Assembly (NCBI GenBank): GCA_023375675.1
Contig: JALQBC010000008.1
Span: forward strand, 496,001 to 560,000
Direction of reading: 5' to 3'
Source of the DNA: Cytospora piceicola
Lineage: Eukaryota > Ascomycota > Sordariomycetes > Diaporthales > Cytosporaceae
DNA length: 64,000 nucleotides
A model generated the notes under the pieces. It was given only the letters and a program-made list of their open reading frames with translations. It ran no database searches and had not been told where the DNA came from. This document shows positions 1-9,885 of the stretch, in pieces (the stretch's first letter is position 1; every line of letters starts with the position of its first letter). The translations under genes and the position numbers were made by a program.

Positions 1-11
1 GTCCCTTCCCT

Positions 12-1371
12 TCAAGGTTTCCTCTTCATCGCAAGGTTCCGCCACAGCCTTGCTCTAATGATGAAGACCAGATACGACACAATCGATTTGAGAAACGAAA
101 ACCACGTCCCTCTTCCAAACTCTCCCATCAATCTGCTCCACAGAAACATCTTTTTTGAGTTGACACACGCCTCAATGTCCCAACTTGCTAAGGACTTATC
201 ACCGCGCCACACTTTAGCAAGCTCCAAGCAATGGCTCGCAGCCTGGTCCGTAGCCTTTCCCGCATGCGGACGATACGTTGCCAGCGCATCTCCCACAAGC
301 ACCAAATGGCCATCAAAAAAGCTCGCTTGGCTTCCCAGGACATCGCTGACCTTGGTGACGAATGGGTTCGTCGTCGCAGATACCAGTTCTGCGAACGGAG
401 CGGCCATACGCGCAACCAGGGGTCCGCGAATACTATCCCACGTGTGCGGATCCACAAACCCCTGTGGAACGGTGCGCTGGTATCGGTGGCCATTGGCATC
501 CGTGAAAATAGCTGCCTCATTGGCGGTTCCTTCGGCGACGTCTTGGTAGAGCACCCAGTTGATAAGCTGGGCCTCAGGAGCAAAGTCGCCTTCGTCGGTA
601 GGGATTACGTAACAAATCATGTAGGTGCCCTGGCCCATGAAATCTGACGAGACTTGATTGGTAAAGAAGTCTGCCGTTACTTGGGACACTGATCTGCGTG
701 GGACGGCGCCTCTCCACGCAACAAAGCCCGCGTACGTTTCTGGGTAAGCTAGAGGCGCGTGAACTAGCTTACGGATAGTTGAGTGCAGCCCGTCTGCGCC
801 GATGACGATTTCAGAACTAGAAGAATGCTCTTCGCCTGTCTCCACATCCACGTAATAAAGCGTGATGTTGCCGCTCATATACTGGAGGCTGGTCACGCGC
901 TTTCCTGTAAGATACTTAGCATCGCCGTCTCCGGGCTTCGAGGCCGGAGGCGTAGGGCAGGCTTTCGAGGCATATCCGTCGAAGTTGGCACGTAGGATCC
1001 GGTACAAATAACCCCAATTAGTCCAGTACCTTGTCGTTCCTTTGTCTGCCTTGATGACGTTCTCGCGTTTCCGCAAGGAAATGAAGTTGGCGTGGCTCTC
1101 AAGCGACGTTTGTAGTCCAGTCTGGTTATGTTGAAGCAGAAAATCGTTGACGTTGTTATCGATACGAATTCCGGCATTGTGGCTACTCCTTTCTGATGCA
1201 GAATCCTGCTCGAGGATCGTGACGTTCACTCCTTCTCGCTTGAGATGCACACCGAGCATGAGACCACTCAAGGAGCCGCCGACCTATGACAACATTGTGA
1301 GAAAAAGCGAGAGGCATAGATGGCTGGACGTGAACTCTATTGAAACTTACTATGAGTACTGAGTTGAACAT
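12..1371 (-). CDS. FAD-dependent monooxygenase (salicylate hydroxylase-like, group A)
   Basis: Two exons: 1371-1351 and 1283-12, with a 67-bp GTAAGT...CATAG intron. The 430-residue product opens with MFNSVLI joined to VGGSLSGLMLGVHL, a dinucleotide-binding fold (GxGxxG-like) followed by an acidic strand end (TILEQD) that binds the FAD ribose. A DG motif (VIGADGLHSTIRK) lies near residue 165 and the late flavin-site GD motif (LVGDALATYRPHAG) near residue 340, as in the FAD_binding_3 family. The family uses NAD(P)H and O2 to hydroxylate or epoxidise aromatic and polyketide substrates. The C-terminus has a hydrophobic stretch (FLKSIVSYLVFII) that could hold it to a membrane. I infer a tailoring role for the nearby polyketide product; the substrate cannot be read from sequence. 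The first exon is only 7 codons, but it is needed to complete the Rossmann motif. Confidence 0.85.
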
Positions 1372-1743
1372 TCTCCTTACTGCTGCTGCTTCCAGCTCGT
1401 GTTGTTTACCAGTTGGTGATAGAGTGAGGGGGAAATGGAAATGTCAGACGGGAAGAGCGCCAGATACTTGTGTTTTTTGTCTGTACCGCGGCCTCTTTTC
1501 CGGGTGAGAAAACGCTAACCACATTGAGCGCCTCAAATGAGACAACTCGTGTTGATCCTTCAGCCTGCCACTGCAGAACGCCTCGTAAGCTGCATAAACA
1601 TCATGTCATTGCAGATGATGGTTGGTTCCTATTTTGGCAGATTCATTGATACCTCACAAAAGTACCTGATCTCCACAGCACCAGGCAGGCGAGCCGCAAA
1701 ACACCTCCCTGGGTGTATGTATCAAAACGGCAATGGCAGCCTC
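1372..1743. other. Upstream region of the FAD monooxygenase, no gene seen
   Basis: Non-coding 370 bp between the monooxygenase start and the tandem repeat array. It should contain the monooxygenase promoter on the minus strand. I see no convincing TATA box or RNA gene in it. Confidence 0.4.
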
Positions 1744-2076
1744 GCATGCACACCAAGGCGGATGTGATGCACCAATCGAGCACAGCGGCATAAAATATAA
1801 CCAAACTAGAAGACTTGATATCGTGGGGGCGATGTAACATCGAACCTTGCATGCACACCAAGGCGGATGTGATGCACCAATCGAGCACAGCGGCATAAAA
1901 TATAACCAAACTAGGAGACTTGATATCGTGGGGGCGATGTTACATGGAAATTTGAATGCACATCAGGGCGGATGTGATGTACTAATCGAGTACAGCGGTA
2001 TTAAATATAATCGAAGTAGAAGACTTGATGTTGTAGGTGCGATCCAACATAGAACTTTGCATGCACATCAAGGGGA
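1744..2076 (+). repeat. 105-bp tandem minisatellite, about 3.2 copies
   Basis: The unit starting GCATGCACACCAAGGCGGATG begins at 1744, 1849, 1954 and 2059, an exact 105-bp spacing. Copies 1 and 2 are nearly identical, copy 3 has diverged by substitutions, and copy 4 is partial. A more degenerate relative (GCATACATACCAAAGCGAATC) follows at 2197. Because 105 is a multiple of three, the array stays open in several frames, giving repetitive apparent proteins on both strands; I do not believe these are genes. Confidence 0.92.
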
Positions 2077-2628
2077 ACCACACTTGATCTGAACAGCCTG
2101 TGCTCCCCTGTTCATATTCCTGCTCTGCATTACTGCTCTGCAGTTGTGCTACAAATCAGAAGGAGGTATTGTGGGGACGATGCAATGAGATACTTTGCAT
2201 ACATACCAAAGCGAATCACACGTGTACTCCTCCTCCCGGGAGCCTGGCCTATACCTTCAACTCCAAGATTTTCAAAGGATCACTGTGTACCCGACCAAGC
2301 ACCAGCACGCCATGGGTGTACCGTTTCGACGACTAGAGATCAGGTAACTGAGTAAATTAAACTTGTGCAGTGCAGGGGCTTCATCCTTCTAGCCTATCCT
2401 GTGACCAGCCTCTCAGATTAAAAATGCCCCCAGTACGGTACACAAACTAGCAAGACCCCGAGTGGGAGGCATATTGTAACTCGCTCACCCAACTTCAACC
2501 TATCGGACAGCAACTTACAGGTTAATTCGGAATCTTGAGGTGATCACCCACTTCATTCTCGGAACCTGCCTCAACTCCAGCCTCAACCTCAAGCAGCAGG
2601 CCGACCATAATTCCCCGAGGAGCACATC
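2077..2628. other. Intergenic spacer, degenerate repeat copy and promoter of the 7-TM gene
   Basis: No supported gene. The left end holds a decayed fifth relative of the 105-bp unit (about 2165-2215: GTGGGGACGATGCAAT then GCATACATACC). The right end should carry the promoter and 5' UTR of the 7-TM gene; no clear TATA element is visible. Confidence 0.4.
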
Positions 2629-3996
2629 ATGGCGTTAGCCCATCAAGGTGTGCAACAACTAGCAGCAGCGATAGTGTGCATGTCACTATCAGCAATCGCA
2701 GTCAGCATACGTTTCTGGTGCAAATTCATCCTGAAAAATGGCTTGCATTGGGATGACTTTTGGATTCTTGCCTCCCTCATCAGCTACGCTGGAGGACTGT
2801 CCGGTGAAATTTGGGGTAAGTACCCTAGGGTAGTTATAATGTTTGACAAGAGAGGCTTTTCACTTACGAAACACCATGTTCAGGTATTTTCGCTGGTGCG
2901 GGGGGCATAGAATTGCCACAGATTGCCGCCCAGCTGGCAGCAGCACCCTCACCGGCAGCACTCGGTGAGCTTGAGAATTACCTAGAGGTATATTACAATC
3001 TCTTTCCTCATATTGTAATTATACAGCGGAGCGGCTGGAGTTTTAACGAGTTTTAGTCGATGTTCTTGAGCGTCACGTTCTCCTTTCTCGTGCTGTTTAC
3101 TTGCAAGATGTCCATCCTATTCTTGTACCGGCGCATCTTTTCCACTCGTCGATTTCGAGTCGCCTCGGCTGCTCTTATGGTTCTCTCTTCAGTTTGGTTC
3201 ATTGCCGCCACCGTCATGGATCTAGTCATCTGCGTGCCAATTGACCACTTCTGGCACCGTCTGAATAAGGGTCGATGCCTCAATTTTGATGTGTTCTTCA
3301 TTATCATCAACATCATCGAGGTTTTCGTGGACACAGCGATACTAGCCATTCCTATATGGGGAACTCTTCCATTGCAAATGAGTGCGCGTAAGAGAACTCT
3401 GGTGCTTGGAATATTTTTGGTCGGATGCTTGTAGGTGTTCCCAAAGCCACTGCACATGTGTACAAGCGGGATACTGGCTAATTTGTGCCCCAGCTCGATC
3501 ATCACCAACATTATTCGAATATACTACAGCTATCAACCTAATGCGGAATACGGTTAGTTCTGATGGCAGGCTGTGCCTGAACCTGGTCCCAGACCCATTG
3601 AAGTTGTACTGACGTTTGGCAGTGGCATTCAATAAGTCTAGCTTGTGGACCAACATCCACATCGCAACGACAATCATATGCGCATGTCTACCCGTATACT
3701 CTCCACTTCGGTCGCACGCTGGCACATTCTTCAATGTTCTGCGGGAGAGATACGGCTCATCGTGGAATTCCTTTTTTACCCGGTCCAAGTCAAAGGGTTA
3801 TGCATACCAGGACGACAGTCTCGAGCTCTCTGGATACATGGAACAACCGAGTATTATGGGACTTGAGCCAAGCTCAGAAGTCCTCGTGACCAATGTCATT
3901 TCAATCCGTCGAGATGAGGCTTCTGGAGACTCAAGAGTGCCAGCCGGAACAACTTTCCGGGCAGCCAGGATGGAAAGGGGTGGAGAGGTTGTGTGA
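2629..3996 (+). CDS. Fungal Rhodopsin_dom (Pth11/SAT4-like) 7-TM integral membrane protein
   Basis: Five exons: 2629-2815, 2884-2987, 3057-3430, 3494-3552 and 3623-3996, giving 365 residues in consistent frame. Several hydrophobic segments are obvious (IVCMSLSAIAVSIRFW, FLSVTFSFLVLFTCKMSILFLYRRIF, VASAALMVLSSVWFIAATVMDLVI, FFIIINIIEVFVDTAILAIPIW, then NIHIATTIICACLPVY). The family hallmarks are present: YRRIF after a helix, the loop CVPIDHFWHRLNKGRC, and PVYSPLR before a cytoplasmic tail. Such proteins sit in the plasma membrane; a few (Pth11) act in surface sensing, most are uncharacterised. They are frequent near secondary-metabolite genes. Intron 1 contains one of the five TACCCTAGGGTA palindromes. 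The 3' part (about residues 275-365) is a polar tail. The fold call is solid, the function is unknown. Confidence 0.85.
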
Positions 3997-5468
3997 TGAA
4001 TAGGGCCTTAATTAGACGATCAAGGGAACGTCGTCATGGGGCCTCCTTTCTTTGTTCTTGTTTTCTTTACGATTGTACTTTGGGAAGGTGACCTTTGAGG
4101 ATAATGCGCTGAAGGGGGAAGGACGAAGGTAGTTGCTAAGTAGCGGACCCCCTCATTTATCTTTGTTCATTCAATTAACACACACGCCAATAAGTCTTTG
4201 GATTTAAATGCGTTATAGGTATGGCGACCTCGAGACCTTAGCGCCTACGACTCGCGTAACGGGCGTTATATACTACACTGATGATAAAGAGTTTAAACCT
4301 CTAAGGAAGACTTCTATGTAGAATAACTACGAAGATAAGGGGATAGGAGGGGAATAGAGAGGTAAGGTTTAGTATTTGCTGTATACTATAACTACTAACT
4401 ACTATTAGTATTAATCAATATGCTGCTACTACGCGTCTCCTAAGCTGCTACTGCGCTATTGCCTTGCCACTCCACCAAGCTCCAACCTAAGCCAGGATTT
4501 CAGACTTTATGAATGCATTTATTAGGCTATATTTCATCACCAAACAGGACACACCGCAGGTAATCAACAGTCCTGATGCACCAAAGACCGCAAACAAATG
4601 CGTGGAACACATTGTACCCCATCAGTAACTGTCAGTATCAGCCAGGTTGCAAGGATTAGTATCAGTGCACCTCCAAATGAAGCTGAGTCCACATTGCTGC
4701 TGCACTTGATAGTGCCTACCCGCCCCCCCCCCCCACGCCCCCCAAGCATTCTGCTCCTGCAGGAATAATAAGTCACCCTTATTTGGGGCAAATCATTCCA
4801 CGGAGAAATCAGGAGAACTGCATGCATGGCCCCCATCGTACAAGACATGATGCCAGTCCAGCCCTGTGTTCTGGTACATATCACCTATTTAGGCCGTGTC
4901 CGAAGATAGTCTAATGCCACGCCACGTAAGAGAATAAAGATCTATTGCTCACTTGCAGAATCCAACAGCATGCGGGTTGGTGGCAGTAGGAGCCATTGAT
5001 TGGTCGAGCCGGGTAAGTCGGATGTTGATGGAGATGCCTCGGCTTCTGCCCCGTTCGATTTTATGTTAGGTGCATCTAACTCCTTGCCTCGCGTCGACCG
5101 GTCAGCCGGTCTTGGGGGCTACGAATGCTTGTTGGGATAATACATGTCATCTTAGCAGGCGGGTCCGCATAAATGAGAAACTGCAGATAGCCGCGGACTG
5201 CGACAATAATAGCTGTAGACATGTACCTAGTGTCGCATTGGATGATAGTGCAGAGAGATCCCTCTCGAAATGGCACACAGTGACAGTGCTACCTGTATTA
5301 CCAGCCTGATGGGGCATATAATACTTGCGCTCAAACACTAAAAGCTCCGAGAGTGACAATCGGCTTGTGCTCATGCCACAGACACAGTCATTATCTCACT
5401 TAATACATCCCTCGAATTTGGAGTTCCCCTGCTTCAAATAGCGAGTCCATCCAGAAACGACTACAACA
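3997..5468. other. Spacer with AT-rich, RIP-like sequence and a poly-C tract
   Basis: No gene is supported. About 4200-4440 is rich in TA dinucleotides (runs such as TACTATAACTACTAACTACTATTAG) and resembles a fragment mutated by RIP, perhaps an old transposon relic. A 12-C homopolymer lies at 4723-4734. The right end, after about 5300, should carry the promoter of the FSH1 hydrolase. Confidence 0.4.
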
Positions 5469-6291
5469 ATGCACTTTTTATGTCTCCATGGGGTGGGAAC
5501 AAATTCGCAGGTGAGCCAGAACATAAGTCAACATTTAAGACAATCCAGGTTGCTGATCTAGACTAGATCTTTGAGACGCAAACTGGTCAGTCATAACAGT
5601 CATAAAATTTGCACAATTGTTAGTATCTCAATATGCAAACAACTTGATATCTAATCAGTCACCTTCAATAGCCGCACTTCGCTACGAACTAGGAGATCAC
5701 CATACATTTGAGTTCGTAGAGGCTGTCATCTCAGTCGCCATGGCACCCGAGTTCGAAGGAGTTGCCTCTTTAGATGACACATTTGTTGCATGGTGGGACG
5801 AGAAAAACATTACTAGTTCCGCAAAGGAATGCCTGGACCATCTCGATGCCTATATTGCATCAGAAGGCCCCTTTGATGGTATCATTGCCTTTTCACAAGG
5901 TGCTACAGTGGCTGGAACCTACTTAGCGCACAGGATGAAACTGAGCCCCGAGAAGGAGAGAGCTCATCCAACTTTCAAATGTGCTGTCTTCATGTCTTCA
6001 AATGGAGTCTATGAGATCAACGACTCACCCGATGATGGCAGCATTCGCCTGCTCACGCCCGAGGAGGATGGCGAAGCTATTCAGATACCAACTGCGCACA
6101 TTTGGGGATGTAACGATACAACCGTCAATTCGGAATTAACTAGGCAGATGTGTTCGTCAGCTATGCGGGAGTCCTATGTGCATTCTGGAGGCCATGAGGT
6201 GCCGGGAACCCGCATGAAGGATGATGTGAGGGCTTGTGTAAAGATTATTCGGAGAGTGATTGCCACAGCTACTCATGGTCAAGCCGCTTGA
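5469..6291 (+). CDS. FSH1-family serine hydrolase, candidate LovG-like polyketide-releasing enzyme
   Basis: Three exons: 5469-5510, 5567-5585 and 5672-6291; 226 residues. The start is fixed by the family signature MHFLCLHGVGTNSQIFETQT at the very N-terminus, which only appears after splicing. The nucleophile elbow is FDGIIAFSQGATVAG (a GxSxG-type site with Ala in the first position) near residue 100, and the catalytic His lies in HSGGHEVPG near residue 200; the Asp is likely in the HIWGCNDTTVN stretch. Length matches FSH1 (about 220-260 residues). Known fungal members such as LovG hydrolyse the thioester of products held on highly reducing PKSs that lack a thioesterase. The PKS 3.6 kb downstream has no release domain, so I infer this enzyme frees its product. 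A general esterase role cannot be excluded. Confidence 0.88.
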
Positions 6292-6699
6292 AACGAGTTG
6301 AAAATAGATCAGGGCTCCATTTTACATTTCAAAAGACTTGCAATGATATTGAATATAGATCCGGCGGTGCACACAGGGAGAGATGATGTGTCATTGGAGA
6401 GACTTGCCGCTACCTATGCAAACGGTCGCTTATCTACCTAGGTATATGGCATTCAACGTTAAGTCCCTGAAGCTAAAGTTGGTTTGATTGCAAACTTTGT
6501 GAGTATCAGATTGTTCTTTCTGGTGCTATGCATGAGAAACAAATGTGTTTAGCCAGTACATATTTCCAGATATCCACATTGCCTGATTCACAAAGCCAAC
6601 CAATGTCCTCCAAGTGAATAGGTTGAAACTCCAAATCAATTGCAGCAAGCCGCAATACCTCTGACCTCCTGAGTGCTGACGTATTCAGTACGATATTGG
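6292..6699. other. Convergent spacer between hydrolase and MFS gene
   Basis: 3' flanks of two convergent genes. No coding signal. Contains one TACCTAGGTA palindrome at 6435-6444. Confidence 0.5.
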
Positions 6700-8805
6700 T
6701 CAGTCCAGATATATCTGAAACTTCTGCCACATTAGCAATGTTGTAAAGACGGCAGCGACCGCGAAACCCAGAACAATGTGCATTTGCAGATTGAACATAT
6801 CGACAAAGGCCCCCCGAACCACTGGCTGAAGACTTGGTGGGAAGCTTGCTATGAAACGTGTCGATCTGAGCACATCTTCTAGTTGTTCTGCAGTCAATGT
6901 TCCCAATAATGTGCCCTTTAGCCAGCTGTTTCCAACGGCTGTGATGATGGATATGACTATTGCGCCGCCAGTAAATCGCATCTGGAAAACGGCTCCTGTT
7001 CCAGTCGCTAAAATGAGAAAGCATTAATCGACGAGAATACCACGACTTTTGAAAGGCAAAGTCTGAATGGACTCACCTAAGTCGCGACTTTCCACAATAA
7101 ATGGTGTGAGCAATGTGGCAGTGCCGATGCAGAACCCGAATCCAAAACCAATCAGGACTTCAAAGCCATAGAGCGCATGCCAGTTCGGGTTATCATGAGG
7201 CCCGCGGGACAGGAAGATGAGACCAATGATTTGAAGTGCCTGACCAATGAAGCTGACATACAAAGGTGGCATACGTCGCTTCTTGGACAAGACCGCACAA
7301 ATAATGGTTCCAAGCGGCCCACCGACAGCCAGTGGAAGAAGTCGAAGGCCTGCTTGTAGAGGGCTCAAGTTACCTGCCGCCTGATGGCGAAGGGGAATTT
7401 CGAAGATGCACGTAATGTTTACCGCGCCTGTAGTGAATGAGAATCTGCATAACAATAATAAGATTGCCAGGTCATGCTTCAGTATTCTTTTGGAGACTCA
7501 CAAGATTAGACCTATTGTGACGCGGTTCTGAAAGAAGCGCCATGGAAATACAGGCTCAACGGTGCTTTCAGGGCGAGTGGCCATATACTGGCTGACCAGA
7601 AACATCGCAACAGCAGCGGCCGAGGCACAGATGGGGGCAAGAGTCTTTGCGGATTTCCAAGATAAACTGGACGCCGCCTCTTCTAATCCAGCAATGACCA
7701 GGGCTAGAGTCGCGAGTATAAGGAATGCGCCGGTAAAGTCGATAGATTTCCAGCTCTTGATCTGTGCTGGCTTGCCACGTCCTTGATTGGGAAAGTCGCC
7801 TGGAACGGTGAGAAGGAGCAAGATGGCAGCAAGTGCGCCGGCAGGAATGCTTTAGCTGACGTTAAAAAATTCGAACGATGCCAGATGAACGGTCAAAAAT
7901 CGCTAGAAAACTTACTTCAGGAGGAACACCCATCTCCAAGTTGTGTACTGACTTATCAAGCCCCCAAAAACCGGCCCAAGAACCAAGCCCAGACCGAGTA
8001 TTGAGGAAACAATGGTAGTATACAGCGGATACTTTGATTTCGGCACCAACTCATAGAGCATTACCATAGTGACAGCGTAAATACCTGAGCCGCCAATACC
8101 CTGGAATGCCCGGCAGATTATCCTACGCATTGTCAGCGAACCGTCTATATACAATCTTTGCCATTGTGGACACTCACAGTTGTACCATTGTTTGAGCTGC
8201 GCCACATCCACCGGAGAAGGCAGCAAATATAAGTAGAGTCGCTATGCAGGCACGCTTGCGTCCAAAAATGTCGCTCAGTTTTGCCCAGACGACGAGTCCC
8301 GCTTTAGACACTCAACGATTAGCCAAATCATAAACCATTATCGCAAATGAATGTATATGGTAAAAAAGCCAAAGCACACATCTACCCATTGCGATGTCTG
8401 CTGAGGCAAGTGCCGTCGAGAGGCCCATACAGGAAGAGAGCTGGGTTCTTACCAACGTATGTGATCAGGTATGCGGTGATGATCCAACTTGTCATGCTGA
8501 AACTTTGAAAATCATTGGCAATATTGACCAAAGCCGTGCTCACAATTGTGAGCTCAAAATTGACGAGAAAAACTCCAAGTGAAAGTCTGTAGTAGCAAGT
8601 TATTAGAGCACTGAGTCTTCGGGTCTCATTGTACGTCCACTTATTTTGCGATATCCCAGGGACTGACTTACCCGGCAGTAATAACATGTAGCCTCCAGCC
8701 AGAAAGGTAGTTAAAATGATCATCACAAGGTGCTTCCGAAGCTGAGGGCGAGAGCGTTGTCTTAGCGTTGTTCTGTACTGTGTCTTCCATTTTGTTGTTC
8801 TCCAT
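6700..8805 (-). CDS. MFS drug/metabolite exporter, DHA2 (14-TM) type
   Basis: Seven exons: 8805-8672, 8586-8453, 8301-8178, 8122-7916, 7849-7502, 7444-7077 and 7007-6700; 540 residues in continuous frame. Every intron has a GT donor and an AG acceptor. Family motifs are clear: LSDIFGRKRA (motif A, loop 2-3), CRAFQGIGGSGIYAVTMVMLYELVP in TM4 and the LGPVFGGLISQYTTWRWVFLLNIPAG segment (motif C), typical of fungal DHA2 exporters such as those exporting polyketide products. The N-terminal ~40 residues are polar and cytoplasmic. I chose the ATG at 8805 (MENNKMED) over one at 8919, because the extra N-terminus is not family-like. The gene is transcribed away from the PKS from a shared 1.08-kb promoter, which suggests co-regulation. 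Likely role: efflux or self-protection for the cluster product. Confidence 0.92.
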
Positions 8806-9885
8806 AGTGACCGCTTTAGCTTCAGCCTGAGGACGGGCAGTGATACTGTTTGCAACTGGGCACGTTTTCAAGGGACAGTCTTGGTCTCGGGAATCAAGGC
8901 AGAACTGGAAGGAATGCAAAAGTTTCCATCGGGAATAGCGTCGCTAGACAAGACCCCTCCCGTCCAGATATCTGAGAATGCCTTGTTTCGTCTTCATCTA
9001 ATCGGATAAGCGCCGGCCCCCTATCTTGAAGATAACTGCATCATGCAGTGGCAAGGGAATGGATCGCTCGGATTTGGTATCAATATCGTCCCCTAATGCA
9101 GGTCTTAGGCGAATAAGCCCTATTTTGAACATGACTGCATCATGCAGAGGCATCCCATGGGAATGGATCGCTCGGATTTGGTATCAATATTGTCCCATGA
9201 TGCAGGTCTCAGGAGTATTCAAGGCCCGCAGCTTACCTATTAGCTTCCTACGGTGTTACATCCAGCAACGACTGCTCGAGACGCTTTCACCCTTTCAGGA
9301 CTGTAGATTGAGTCATGGTTGGTGCCTGGCCTGCCCCCAAACTGATGTTATATTCTATACCTGTGTGAGACAGGGGTTGCGAAGGCTACACCTCAAATCA
9401 CAAGAGGCAAGTAGACGGAAATGGGGTGATTAGTTCGGGCCGATCGTTCCCTTGGCGAAATGGGGGCGAGATAGGGCTGGGAAAAGGAAAAGATATTGGC
9501 ATGGGGCCTCCGGCCCCTTGTGGCTAAGGTGAAAGATGCACGATGATTGCACTATGAGGACAGCAGATGCAGTACTTTCGTATCACGAATCTCCCATTGT
9601 CTGTTCCAATTTTATACATGCCTTGAGTGGGTTACATCCATGGATTCACCATTTTAGAACGCTGTGGTTCCTAACAGCCAGGCACTTTATTGTGGCAGGG
9701 TTACCAACCAAATACTTGAACACCCTTAATGGAATAAAACATGACATAGGTAGCCTGTCACACGGGTATTCAGAGTTTGATTGTTCTTCTTATTCATCTC
9801 GTTCATCCCGTGATTCATTCGTCTTTGCCCACAACCGAGCCGTACGGTACACGTCTTGTTAGACTGTTTGCAAAGAAACCCACCC
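8806..9885. promoter_or_regulatory. Shared bidirectional promoter region of MFS exporter and PKS
   Basis: A 1080-bp non-coding interval between two divergent start codons. It contains a duplicated 99-bp module (separate entry) with palindromes and CGG-containing copies of ATCGCTCGGATTTGG. No coding exon is convincing here. I infer that a pathway regulator binds it; no direct evidence exists in the sequence beyond the repeats. Confidence 0.55.
9024..9217 (+). repeat. Two direct copies of a 99-bp module with CTGCAT-N-ATGCAG palindromes
   Basis: Copy 1 runs from about 9024 and copy 2 from about 9123, 99 bp apart. Shared blocks are CTGCATCATGCAG (a perfect 6-1-6 inverted repeat), GGGAATGGATCGCTCGGATT continuing into TGGTATCAATAT, and a terminal ATGCAGGTCT (with GATGCAG in copy 2). 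Copy 2 carries a 4-6 bp difference between palindrome and second block. The position in a divergent cluster promoter makes these candidate operator sites; they could also be a simple segmental duplication. Confidence 0.8.

Noticed and set aside
1643..2092. Repetitive small proteins on both strands of the 105-bp repeat
   Set aside because: The unit length is divisible by three, so all frames repeat; no start, domain or splice support.
4723..4734. Poly-C runs (also at 28288-28299 and 42092-42106) as functional elements
   Set aside because: Simple homopolymer tracts in spacers; they may also be length errors. No evidence of function.
8806..8919. Upstream ATG extending the MFS transporter by 38 residues
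   Set aside because: The extension is Cys/Gln-rich and unlike family N-termini; the ATG at 8805 starts a typical polar MFS head.
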